Origin: Candidatus Phosphoribacter hodrii
GTDB taxonomy: Bacteria; Actinomycetota; Actinomycetes; Actinomycetales; Dermatophilaceae
NCBI GenBank assembly: GCA_016707175.1
Contig: JADJIB010000002.1
Location: 186,001-250,000, forward strand
Length of the DNA stretch: 64,000 bases
Direction of reading: 5' to 3'
In this document: one piece after another, positions 49,523 to 57,811 of the stretch
Layout: every line of letters starts with the position of its first letter
Numbering within the stretch: the first letter of the stretch is position 1
Position numbers and translations under genes: made by a program
Notes under the pieces: generated by a model
What the model saw: only the letters and a program-made list of their open reading frames with translations
The model's database searches: none
What the model was told of the DNA's origin: nothing

Positions 49523-49927
49523 ATGTTGACTCACGTTTCCACCCTCAACCGCATCTTCGTCGCCCTCTTCCTCGCTGGTGGCGTCTGGGCCGCGATCCAT
49601 GGGCGGTGGGTGCTGGTCGCCTTCATCGTCGTCGGCCTCGCCTATGCGATGTGGGCCATCCGGGCCTCCCTGCGCGGACGCACGACCGACACCGGACGCC
49701 TGGACATCGGCCAACCCACCGACGAGCGCGACCGGCTGCTGCTCGACCGCGCGCTCGCCGCCGTCGGCCTCGCTGCCCTTGCCTTCGAGTGCGGCCTGTT
49801 CCTCTACGGGGTCGGTGGGCCCGACCCAGCGTCGGGCGCCGATTCGGGCCTTCGCTTCGCCGGCCTGTGCCTGGTCTGGATCATCGCCAACCGGGTCGTC
49901 GTCCGACGGGATGCCACTCGTGCATAA
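49523..49927 (+). CDS. Small membrane protein next to an XRE repressor
   Basis: A 134-residue protein with four likely helices: FVALFLAGGVWAAIHG, VLVAFIVVGLAYAMWAIR, ALAAVGLAALAFECGLFLYGVGG and LRFAGLCLVWIIANRVVV. The middle loop has the phrase DERDRLLLDRA seen in small DUF2178-like proteins that pair with an XRE regulator. Function unknown. It overlaps the regulator gene by 8 bases and is controlled by the promoter and operator just upstream. Confidence 0.78.
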   Translation: MLTHVSTLNRIFVALFLAGGVWAAIHGRWVLVAFIVVGLAYAMWAIRASLRGRTTDTGRLDIGQPTDERDRLLLDRALAAVGLAALAFECGLFLYGVGGPDPASGADSGLRFAGLCLVWIIANRVVVRRDATRA

Positions 49928-50126
49928 CGTCCTTCGGGAGCTTCGGGCGCAACGGGGGCTGAGCCAAGGCGCCCTCGGCGATGCCCTCGGGGTGTCGCGC
50001 CAGACCGTCAATGCCATCGAGACCGGCAAGTACGACCCCTCGCTGCCGCTGGCGATCAAACTGGCTCGCTACTTCGGGCAGTCCGTCGAAGAGGTCTTCC
50101 TCATCGACGGACCCCCCGCCCCCTGA
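49920..50126 (+). CDS. XRE-family transcriptional regulator (small repressor)
   Basis: A 68-residue helix-turn-helix protein: LRELRAQRGLSQGALGDALGVSRQTVNAIETGKYDPSLPLAIKLARYFGQSVEEVF. The GTG at 49920 gives the usual M-H-N-x-L-R-E-L start for this family; an ATG at 49911 is the alternative. It overlaps the membrane-protein gene and probably represses the shared promoter through the GTCAAG inverted repeat. The function of the pair is unknown. Confidence 0.88.
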   Translation: MHNVLRELRAQRGLSQGALGDALGVSRQTVNAIETGKYDPSLPLAIKLARYFGQSVEEVFLIDGPPAP

Positions 50127-50200
50127 GACAGCACTGTCGTCACCGAACCCTAAGGATTCGGCAACCCTGACCGGGCGAGCCTCGCCCTACGCTGACGGTC

Positions 50201-50926
50201 ATGGTCCGTGTCCTCGTCGTCGACGACGACCCCACCGTCCGTGAGGTCGTGGCCGGCTACCTCTCCCGTGCCGGGCTCACCGTCGACGAAGCCGCCGACG
50301 GGATGGACGCCCTCGCCCAGGCACGGCATACCCCACCGGATCTCGTCGTCCTCGATCTCATGCTGCCCGGCCTCGACGGCCTGGAGGTGCTGCGCCGGCT
50401 GCGGGCTGAACGCGGCAACCTGCCCGTCGTGTTGCTCACGGCCCGCGGCGAGGAGAGCGACCGCGTCCTCGGGTTGGAGGTCGGCGCGGACGACTACGTC
50501 ACCAAGCCCTTCTCCGCCCGTGAGCTCGTCCTGCGGGTTCAGTCGATCCTGCGCCGTGCGACCGTGGCCCCGACGCGAGCCGCTGATGCCGACCTCCTCG
50601 TCGACGGTGACCTGCGGGTCGATCCGCGGGCGCGCACGGTGGGCCGAGGCGGCATACCCCTGGCGCTGACGTCTCGCGAGCTCGACCTGCTCATCCACCT
50701 CCTGCGCCATCCCGGCCAGGCGTTCTCGCGGACCGACCTCCTGCGTCAGGTGTGGGGGTGGGAATACGGCGACGAGTCCACCGTCACCGTCCACGTGCGC
50801 CGATTGCGAGAGAAGGTCGAGCCGGATCCCGCTGCCCCGCAACGGGTTGCGACGGTGTGGGGAGTCGGCTATCGCTGGGACGCGCAGCCCGCCGTCGGGT
50901 CGGGCACAGCAGCGGGTATGCCGTGA
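50201..50926 (+). CDS. OmpR/PhoB-type response regulator
   Basis: The 241-residue regulator has a receiver domain (VLVVDDDPTVRE; phospho-acceptor Asp52 in VVLDLMLPG; Lys in YVTKPFSARE) and a winged-helix output domain (LTSRELDLLIHLLRHPGQAFSRTDLLRQVWG; VHVRRLREKVE). TACGCT lies seven bases before the ATG and no ribosome-binding site is visible, so initiation may be leaderless. It is coupled to the kinase behind it by a GTGA overlap at a copy of the iterated octamer. Confidence 0.93.
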   Translation: MVRVLVVDDDPTVREVVAGYLSRAGLTVDEAADGMDALAQARHTPPDLVVLDLMLPGLDGLEVLRRLRAERGNLPVVLLTARGEESDRVLGLEVGADDYVTKPFSARELVLRVQSILRRATVAPTRAADADLLVDGDLRVDPRARTVGRGGIPLALTSRELDLLIHLLRHPGQAFSRTDLLRQVWGWEYGDESTVTVHVRRLREKVEPDPAAPQRVATVWGVGYRWDAQPAVGSGTAAGMP

Positions 50927-51942
50927 CCCCCGAGACCGAGACCGTCCTCATCGCGGTGGGTTCCGCCGCAGGCGTCGGCGCCGCCGGAGCGCTCGGCGTG
51001 TGGGCCCTGGCGCGGCGCTCGATCCGGTCAGCCCTCGTGGCAGCCCCGCTCGTGGTCGTCGGGTCCGTTGCGGCCGGTGTCCTCGTGTCGTCCCGGGCGA
51101 TGTTCATCAGCGACCACGACTCGTCGGTCGTCCTGCTCGTCGTCGCGGCCGTAGCCCCGGTCGCTCTGGTCTACGGGCTCGTCCTGGCCAGCCGGGTCCA
51201 TCGGCTCGATCGGGCGGCTGCCGAGCGGGCCGCGGAGGCCGTGGCCGCCCACGAGCGGGACGCAGCGGTGGAGGCCCAGCGCCGAGACCTGGTCGCGTGG
51301 GCCTCCCACGACTTACGCACCCCCCTGGCCGGGATCCGCGCCATGGCCGAGGCGATCGAAGACGGGGTCGCTCCCGCCGAGGGTGCCTACCCGGCCCGCA
51401 TCAAGGCCCAGGCCGACCGGATGGCCGCGATGGTCGATGACCTGCTCGCGCTCTCGCGGATCCACTCCGGCACCATGACGCTCGCCCGCGAACAGGTGAG
51501 CGTGGCCGATCTCGTGTCCGACGCCCTGGCCACAGGCGCCGCCTTGGCCGAGCGCTCCGGGGTCCTCGTCGACGGAGCCGCCGACGGCCCGGTCCTCGCC
51601 CGAGTCGATGCCCGTGAACTGGGTCGGGTGTTGGACAACCTCATCGCGAACGCCGTGCACGCCACGCCGCGTGGTGGCCGGGTGGTGGTCCACGCCGCCG
51701 CCTCCCCCACCGAGGTGACCATTCGCGTCACCGACGAGTGCGGCGGCATACCGGCGGATGTTCGGGCGCGGATGTTCGAGCCGTGGTGGCGCGGGGACGA
51801 CGCCCGGACCCCGCGCGCCGGCGACGGAGCGGGTCTTGGCCTGGCCGTCGTCCAGGGGATCGTGTCCGCCCACGGAGGCACCGTGGGTGTCGCCGACGTC
51901 CCGGGTGGGTGCGCGATCGAGGTCGTCCTCCCGCGCGACTGA
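50923..51942 (+). CDS. Two-component sensor histidine kinase, HisKA type
   Basis: The 339-residue kinase has three membrane helices at about residues 8-30, 37-57 and 68-90 and no large sensor domain. The dimerisation helix carries phospho-acceptor His129 (WASHDLRTPLAGIRAMAE), and the ATPase has the N-box DNLIANAVHATP and G-boxes GAGLGLAVVQGIV. The lack of an outer domain suggests it senses the membrane or a partner protein. The start is the GTG overlapping the regulator's stop. Confidence 0.92.
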   Translation: MTPETETVLIAVGSAAGVGAAGALGVWALARRSIRSALVAAPLVVVGSVAAGVLVSSRAMFISDHDSSVVLLVVAAVAPVALVYGLVLASRVHRLDRAAAERAAEAVAAHERDAAVEAQRRDLVAWASHDLRTPLAGIRAMAEAIEDGVAPAEGAYPARIKAQADRMAAMVDDLLALSRIHSGTMTLAREQVSVADLVSDALATGAALAERSGVLVDGAADGPVLARVDARELGRVLDNLIANAVHATPRGGRVVVHAAASPTEVTIRVTDECGGIPADVRARMFEPWWRGDDARTPRAGDGAGLGLAVVQGIVSAHGGTVGVADVPGGCAIEVVLPRD

Positions 51943-51956
51943 CCGCCGGGCGGTGC

Positions 51957-52769
51957 TCAGCCCTCGGGGATGAACCCGGAGTCCAACTCCCAGGGGGCGA
52001 TCGGCGAGTGTTCGAGGATCCAGGTCTGCAGTGAGCGGTCCCAGCCGAGGGCGATGCCGATCCCCACGAGGATGAAGACCAGGCCGAGGATGCGCCGGAA
52101 CCGGCCGTGCGGGTCGGCCGCCCAGCCGAGTCGCGCGATGAGGCGGCGACCGAGGAGCGCGATTGCCAGCAGGGTGACACAGAGCCCGAGCACGTATGCC
52201 GCGAGCAGCGTCAACCCGTAGCCGAACCGAGCGGGGAGCACGGTGACGACGACGTAGGCGTAGAGCGGGCTGCACGAGGAGAACACCGGGCCGAGCGCAG
52301 CCCCCGTGAGGATGTCGCCGGCCAAACCCCCGCGGGCCCGGGCGGCGCGGAGCCGGGCATCCGAGCGCCCTTGCAGGCTGAGGGCGGCGGACAGGCGCTC
52401 CCACAGGTCGGGGAAGGCACCCGCGATCCCGAGGAGCACGAGGATCACCCCGGAGAGGATCGACCAGGTGCGGGGATCGATGACGAGCAGCGCCGTCGTG
52501 ACCTTGAGGATGAGGGTGAAGAGCGTGATCGACGCGCCGAGCGAGGCCGTGATGACCAGAGCGCGGCGGTTGCGGGTGACCCAACGGACCTGGGTGCGCA
52601 CGGTGGGCGACGCGGCTCCCCCGGCGGCTGCCCCGGCGGTGCTTCCGGCGGCGCTGCCGGCCAGATCCGAGGCTGCCGCCCCTCCCACGATGACGGGGAG
52701 GAGCGGCAGGACGCAGGGCGCAAGCGTCGTGAGGGCACCGGCGACCAGTGCCCCGAGGAGCGCGAGCAT
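51957..52769 (-). CDS. CcdA-like thiol-disulfide membrane transporter (DsbD transmembrane domain)
   Basis: The 270-residue protein has about six to seven helices and the two redox cysteines of the CcdA/DsbD core: TLAPCVLPLLP in the first helix and VFSSCSPLYAYV later on. It should carry electrons from cytoplasmic thioredoxin to outside thiol proteins. Its ATG shares a base with the stop of the thioredoxin-like lipoprotein gene, a strong sign that the lipoprotein is its partner. Confidence 0.88.
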   Translation of the reverse strand: MLALLGALVAGALTTLAPCVLPLLPVIVGGAAASDLAGSAAGSTAGAAAGGAASPTVRTQVRWVTRNRRALVITASLGASITLFTLILKVTTALLVIDPRTWSILSGVILVLLGIAGAFPDLWERLSAALSLQGRSDARLRAARARGGLAGDILTGAALGPVFSSCSPLYAYVVVTVLPARFGYGLTLLAAYVLGLCVTLLAIALLGRRLIARLGWAADPHGRFRRILGLVFILVGIGIALGWDRSLQTWILEHSPIAPWELDSGFIPEG

Positions 52770-53293
52770 CAGGTGGTCTGCGCCTTGATCGCTGCGCCGT
52801 CCTTGGTGCCGGTCCACTTCTTGACCGACATGCCGGCCGGGTCGACCTGGACGAAGGTGTGCTGCTGGGTGATGCCGTACTTCTGCTTGAGCTCGGTCGC
52901 GGTGTCGTAGTCGACCTTGACGACGGTCAGCCCGTCGGGCACCGCCGAGCCGGTCAGGGCCGTGTCGGTGGCGCGACAGTCGGGGCACCACGACGCGTGG
53001 AAGAACAGGACGACCTTGGAGCCCTGGTACATCGCCATCGACGACTGGTAGTCGGCGTAGGTGACGTAGGCACCCTTGGCCATGGCCGCGGGGGCGCCGG
53101 TCTTGTCGGGCATCGCCGTCTTGTCGGGCATGGCGGTCTTGTCCGACATCGCCGTCTTGTCTGACATGGCCGTGCTGGCGGCCGGAGCGGCCAACGGGGT
53201 GGCACTGCCGCCGCAGGCCGAGAGGGTCAGGGCGATCCCGAGGGCCAGCGCTGCAGCGGTGAACTGGGGGCGGGAGAGGGTGCGTGAAGTCAT
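52769..53293 (-). CDS. Thioredoxin-fold lipoprotein
   Basis: The 174-residue precursor has a lipobox (LSAC, lipidated Cys27), then a linker with four copies of a six-residue repeat (AMSDKT/AMPDKT, residues 42-65). A thioredoxin domain follows with the active site WCPDC in VVLFFHASWCPDCRATD. It lacks some later thioredoxin parts but keeps the FVQVDPAG strand. It probably acts outside the membrane as the electron acceptor of the CcdA-like protein encoded behind it. The ATG at 53293 is chosen for its good signal peptide. Confidence 0.88.
   Translation of the reverse strand: MTSRTLSRPQFTAAALALGIALTLSACGGSATPLAAPAASTAMSDKTAMSDKTAMPDKTAMPDKTGAPAAMAKGAYVTYADYQSSMAMYQGSKVVLFFHASWCPDCRATDTALTGSAVPDGLTVVKVDYDTATELKQKYGITQQHTFVQVDPAGMSVKKWTGTKDGAAIKAQTT
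53099..53170 (-). repeat. Four 18-base tandem repeats inside the thioredoxin lipoprotein gene
   Basis: The repeats encode the hexapeptide A-M-[SP]-D-K-T four times in the linker between lipid anchor and thioredoxin domain. Copies differ at a few third positions and one Ser/Pro codon. Copy number may vary between strains and would set the tether length. Confidence 0.85.
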
Positions 53294-53362
53294 GGGACCA
53301 GCCTCACGGCATACCCCCGCGGTGGCCATTGCGCAGACCTTACGGGGCGGTGACGCCCGACG

Positions 53363-54328
53363 TCAGCGGGCCAGACCGGGGATCGCGAGGTAGAGCAGCG
53401 GGTCGACGGCGACCGCGACGAACAGGACCGTGAGATACGTGATCGAGTAGTGGAACAGGCGCATGGGGCGCAGTTGGGCCTGCGGCGCACCGGCCAGCGC
53501 CTGGTGGTGCAGTCGGTGCGCCTCGGCGATGAACAGGCCGCCGGAGACCGCAGCGCCCACGGCATACACCCAGCCCATGGGGGCCACGGGGATGAGGGTG
53601 AGTGACACGAGCACCATCACCCACGAGTAGATGACGATCTGGCGCGAGACGACGACCATCCGCGCCACCACCGGCAGCATCGGCACCGAGGCGGCCGCGT
53701 AGTCGTCCTTGAACTTCATCGACAGCGGCCAGTAGTGCGGCGGCGTCCAGAAGAAGATGACGAGGAAGAGGATCCACGCCGGCCAGTCGACCCGGTTGGT
53801 GACGGCCGACCAGCCGATGAGCACCGGCATACACCCTGCGGCGCCGCCCCAGACGATGTTCTGCGGGGTGCGGCGCTTGAGGACGACCGAGTAGATGCCC
53901 ACATAGAACGCGAAGGCCGCGAGGGCCAGCCAGGCCGAGAGCCAGTTGACGAAGACTCCGAGCACGAGCGTCGCGACCGCGCACAAGGTGAACCCGAAGA
54001 TCACGGCGGCGCGGGTCGAGATGGTCCCGGTGACCAGGGGGCGGCTGGCGGTGCGGTTCATCAGCGCGTCGATGTCGCGGTCGATGACGCAGTTGAGCGT
54101 GTTGGCGGCGCCCGCAGACAGCGTCCCACCGACCAGGGTGGCGAGGACCAGCCACCCCGACGGTATGCCGCGCTCGGCCAGGACCATGACGGGGACCGTC
54201 GTGATGAGCAGCAGCTCGATGATCCGGGGCTTGGTGAGGGCGACGTACTGGCCGACGACGAAGCCGAAGCCGCGGCCCGTGGACCCCGGGTGCGAGGCGA
54301 GCTCGGCGCGCGGGTCGACGGTGGTCAC
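53363..54328 (-). CDS. ctaB: Protoheme IX farnesyltransferase (heme O synthase)
   Basis: The 321-residue UbiA-family enzyme adds farnesyl to heme B, making heme O, the substrate of CtaA. VALTKPRIIELLLITTVPVM begins the core; the aspartate motif NCVIDRDIDALMNRT binds the prenyl diphosphate; about nine helices follow. The GTG at 54328 is preferred because TAGACT lies eight bases upstream; in-frame ATGs at 54352 and 54367 are alternatives. It is divergent from tkt. Confidence 0.92.
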   Translation of the reverse strand: MTTVDPRAELASHPGSTGRGFGFVVGQYVALTKPRIIELLLITTVPVMVLAERGIPSGWLVLATLVGGTLSAGAANTLNCVIDRDIDALMNRTASRPLVTGTISTRAAVIFGFTLCAVATLVLGVFVNWLSAWLALAAFAFYVGIYSVVLKRRTPQNIVWGGAAGCMPVLIGWSAVTNRVDWPAWILFLVIFFWTPPHYWPLSMKFKDDYAAASVPMLPVVARMVVVSRQIVIYSWVMVLVSLTLIPVAPMGWVYAVGAAVSGGLFIAEAHRLHHQALAGAPQAQLRPMRLFHYSITYLTVLFVAVAVDPLLYLAIPGLAR

Positions 54329-54437
54329 AGTCGGGGAGTCTACCGGCGGCATGACGCCTGCTGGCACGGGGCCAAGGTGGCGATCCCCACTGGATTAGGC
54401 TGCACGTGACCCGTCCAGTGTGAAGGAGAACACCTCC

Positions 54438-56627
54438 GTGACATCCGCCTCGTCCCCTTCCAAGCTCTTGGCAGGTCGCGACTCCCACGTGCCCCGCCCG
54501 ACGGCGACGGCGGTCGGGTGGACCGATCTGGACATCCGAGCCGTCGACACGGCCCGGCTGTTGGCGGCCGATGCGGTGCAGAAGGTCGGCAACGGGCATC
54601 CGGGCACGGCGATCTCACTGGCCCCCGCGGCATACCTGCTCTATCAGCACGTGATGACCCACGATCCGAGCGATCCGCACTGGCTGGGACGCGACCGGTT
54701 CGTCCTGTCCTGCGGGCACTCGAGCCTCACGCAGTATGTCCAGTTGTTCCTGTCGGGCTATGGCTTGGAGCTCTCGGATCTGCAGTCCCTGCGCACCTGG
54801 GGCAGCCTCACGCCTGGGCATCCGGAGGTCAACCACACTCCCGGCGTCGAGATCACCACCGGTCCGTTGGGTTCGGGCTTGGCCAGCGCGGTGGGCATGG
54901 CGATGGCTCAGCGCCGCCAGCGCGGGTTGCTCGACCCGGAGGCGGCTGCGGGCGAGAGCATCTTCGACCACCACATCTATGTCCTGGCCTCCGACGGCGA
55001 CATCATGGAAGGCGTCACCCACGAGGCGTGCGCGCTGGCCGGGCATCAGGAGTTGGGCAACCTCACGGTCATCTACGACCAGAACCAGATCTCCATCGAG
55101 GACGACACGGACATCTCGTTCAGCGAGGACGTCGCGGCGCGTTATGTCGCCTACGGCTGGGACGTCCGCACGGTCGACTGGCGGGGCGCGACCGCCGACG
55201 GGGCCACCTATGTCGAGGACATCGACGCCCTCAACGCAGCCATCGAGGCCGGCCGCGCGATCACCGACAAGCCGAGCCTCATCGTTCTGCGCACGATCAT
55301 CGCCTGGCCCTCCCCCACCAAGCAGAACACCGGCAAGTCGCACGGCTCGGCCCTGGGCGCCGACGAGATCGCTGGGCTCAAGACCGCTCTCGGCTTCGAC
55401 CCGGAGGTCGCCTTCCCGGTCGCCCCGCGCGTCCTCACCCAGGCGCGCAAGGTCGTCGCCCGCGGCAAGGCCGCGCACAAGGCCTGGGACAAGAGGTATG
55501 CCGCGTGGCGCAAGGCCCAGCCCGAGCCCGCCGCGCTGCTGGACCGGATCGTCGAGCGGGGCCTGCCGACCGATCTGGCGGCGGCCCTGCCGAGTTGGCC
55601 GGCCGACGCCAAGGGCATCGCCACCCGCGCCGCGTCCGGCAAGGTGCTCTCGGCCCTGGCCCCCGTGCTGCCCGAGTTGTGGGGCGGGTCGGCCGACCTG
55701 GCCGAATCGAACAACACGACGATGGCCGGCGAGCCGTCGTTCATCCCGGCCCGACGCCAGACGCACGAGTGGAAGGGCGGCCCCTATGGGCGCACCCTGC
55801 ACTTCGGCATCCGTGAGTTCGGGATGGGCGCGATCCTCAACGGCATCGCCTTGGAGGGCCTCACCCGGCCCTATGGCGGCACCTTCCTCGTTTTCTCCGA
55901 CTACATGCGTGGTGCCGTGCGGCTGGCCGCGATCCAGCAGCTTCCGGTGACCTTCGTCTGGACCCACGACTCGATCGGCCTGGGCGAGGACGGCCCGACC
56001 CACCAGCCCATCGAGCACCTGGCGGCTCTGCGCGCCATGCCGGGGCTCGACGTCGTGCGGCCCGCGGACGCCAACGAGACGGCATACGCCTGGTTGGAGA
56101 TCCTGCGCAACGCCCGGCCTGCGGCGCTGGCGCTGTCCCGTCAGAACCTGCCCGTCCTGGACCGCAAGGTCCACGCGCCCGCCCGCAATGTCGCCAAGGG
56201 TGGCTACGTCCTCATCGACGGCGGGGCCGATGGCCGGCAAGCCGCCGAGGTGATCCTCGTGGCCACCGGCTCCGAGGTCGCCCTGGCCCTGGCCGCCCGT
56301 GAGCAGCTCGAGCGGGCCCGGATCCGCACCCGGGTCGTCTCGATGCCCTGTCGTGAATGGTTCGACCAGCAGTCCAAGAGCTACCGCGACCGGGTCCTGC
56401 CGCCGACCGTGCGGGCCCGCGTGTCCGTCGAGGCGGGGGTCGCCCAAGGGTGGCGGGACATCGTCGGCGATGCCGGGCGGATCGTGTCGATCGAGCACTT
56501 CGGTGCGTCGGCCGATGCTGCGACGCTCTTCCGGGAGTTCGGGTTCACCCCCGAGGCGATCGTCGCCGCGGCCAAGGCCTCGCTCAAGACCGCCCGGGCC
56601 GGCGCGCGCAAGGAAGGCCTGACATGA
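54438..56627 (+). CDS. tkt: Transketolase
   Basis: The 729-residue thiamine-diphosphate enzyme of the non-oxidative pentose phosphate pathway. NGHPGTAISLAPAAYLLY is the N-terminal signature; the cofactor motif is ASDGDIMEG...NLTVIYDQNQIS; LHFGIREFGMGAILNG and HDSIGLGEDGPTHQPIEH belong to the pyrimidine domain. The GTG at 54438 follows AAGGAG by nine bases; an earlier GTG at 54420 would put that ribosome-binding site inside the gene. It overlaps tal by four bases. Confidence 0.96.
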   Translation: MTSASSPSKLLAGRDSHVPRPTATAVGWTDLDIRAVDTARLLAADAVQKVGNGHPGTAISLAPAAYLLYQHVMTHDPSDPHWLGRDRFVLSCGHSSLTQYVQLFLSGYGLELSDLQSLRTWGSLTPGHPEVNHTPGVEITTGPLGSGLASAVGMAMAQRRQRGLLDPEAAAGESIFDHHIYVLASDGDIMEGVTHEACALAGHQELGNLTVIYDQNQISIEDDTDISFSEDVAARYVAYGWDVRTVDWRGATADGATYVEDIDALNAAIEAGRAITDKPSLIVLRTIIAWPSPTKQNTGKSHGSALGADEIAGLKTALGFDPEVAFPVAPRVLTQARKVVARGKAAHKAWDKRYAAWRKAQPEPAALLDRIVERGLPTDLAAALPSWPADAKGIATRAASGKVLSALAPVLPELWGGSADLAESNNTTMAGEPSFIPARRQTHEWKGGPYGRTLHFGIREFGMGAILNGIALEGLTRPYGGTFLVFSDYMRGAVRLAAIQQLPVTFVWTHDSIGLGEDGPTHQPIEHLAALRAMPGLDVVRPADANETAYAWLEILRNARPAALALSRQNLPVLDRKVHAPARNVAKGGYVLIDGGADGRQAAEVILVATGSEVALALAAREQLERARIRTRVVSMPCREWFDQQSKSYRDRVLPPTVRARVSVEAGVAQGWRDIVGDAGRIVSIEHFGASADAATLFREFGFTPEAIVAAAKASLKTARAGARKEGLT

Positions 56628-57739
56628 CCGCAGCGAGCACCGACAACCTGGCCGACCTCGCGGCGGCCGGCGTCTCGATCTGGCTGGATGACCTGTCCCG
56701 CAGCCGAATCACCTCCGGAAGTCTGGCCGCCCTCATCAGAGACCAGCACGTCAGCGGGGTGACGACCAACCCGTCCATCTTCCAGGCAGCCATCACTTCG
56801 GGCACCGATTACGACGAGCAGTTGGCGAGCTTGGCTGCGGCCGGGGCCGACGCCGATGCGGCGCTCTTCGCCATCACCACCGACGACGTCCGCGCCGGCT
56901 GCGACGTGTTCGCCTCGGTGGCTAGGGACACCAACGGCATCGACGGTCGGGTCTCCATCGAGGTCGACCCGAGGCTGGCCCACCAGACCGCGGCGACGAT
57001 CGAGGCGGCCAAAGCCCTCTTCGCTGCGGTCGGTCGCGACAACGTCTACATCAAGATCCCGGCCACGCTCGAAGGGCTGCCGGCGATTGCCGCGGTGTTG
57101 GCCGAAGGGATCAGCGTGAACGTCACGCTGATCTTCGGCCTCCAGCGCTATCGGGCGGTGATGAACGCCTTCGTCGAGGGACTGGAGCGCGCTCACGAGG
57201 CGGGCCACGACCTGCGCACGATCCACTCGGTCGCCTCGTTCTTCGTGTCGCGGGTCGACACCGAGATCGACGGTCGGCTGGAGGCCATCGGCACCGACGC
57301 CGCGCGGGCTCTCAAGGGCCAGGCCGCCGTCGCCAACGCTCGGTTGGCCTATCAGGCCTACGAGGAGGTCTTCACGACCCCGCGGTGGCGTTCCCTGGCC
57401 GACGAGGGCGCCCGGCGGCAGCGGCCGCTGTGGGCATCCACCGGCGTCAAGGACCCCGCCTATCCCGACACGCTCTACGTCGTGGACCTCGTCGCCCCCG
57501 ACTGCGTCAACACCATGCCGGAGAAGACCCTGCGCGCTGTCGCCGATCACGGCATCGTGCGTGGCGACACGATCACCGGGGAGTATGCCGCCGCCCAGGG
57601 CGTCCTCGATGCGGTCGAGGCGCAAGGCATCTCCTACATCGAGGTCGTCGAATTGCTCGAACGCGAAGGCGTCGAGAAGTTCGAGAAGGCGTGGGTCTCC
57701 CTCCTCGCCGACGTCACCGGCGCCCTCGCCCGTGCGTGA
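56624..57739 (+). CDS. tal: Transaldolase
   Basis: The 371-residue enzyme of the non-oxidative pentose phosphate pathway. The Schiff-base lysine is in NVYIKIPATLEGL, TNPSIFQAAI is the N-terminal signature, and GISVNVTLIFGLQRY and SVASFFVSRVDTEID follow. Its length fits the longer actinobacterial form. The ATG overlaps the tkt stop. Confidence 0.96.
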   Translation: MTAASTDNLADLAAAGVSIWLDDLSRSRITSGSLAALIRDQHVSGVTTNPSIFQAAITSGTDYDEQLASLAAAGADADAALFAITTDDVRAGCDVFASVARDTNGIDGRVSIEVDPRLAHQTAATIEAAKALFAAVGRDNVYIKIPATLEGLPAIAAVLAEGISVNVTLIFGLQRYRAVMNAFVEGLERAHEAGHDLRTIHSVASFFVSRVDTEIDGRLEAIGTDAARALKGQAAVANARLAYQAYEEVFTTPRWRSLADEGARRQRPLWASTGVKDPAYPDTLYVVDLVAPDCVNTMPEKTLRAVADHGIVRGDTITGEYAAAQGVLDAVEAQGISYIEVVELLEREGVEKFEKAWVSLLADVTGALARA

Positions 57740-57746
57740 CCTGGCA

Positions 57747-57780
57747 ACGCGGCATACACCTGGGTTGACGTATGCCGCGT
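57747..57780. terminator. Hairpin made of two octamer copies between tal and zwf
   Basis: Perfect 11-base arms (57747-57757 and 57770-57780), each containing the iterated octamer, enclose a 12-base loop. It starts 8 bases after the tal stop, so it may terminate or attenuate transcription before zwf. Confidence 0.7.
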
Positions 57781-57811
57781 CCCCGCGCCCCGCGCAGGTA
57801 GGTTCTCGCCC

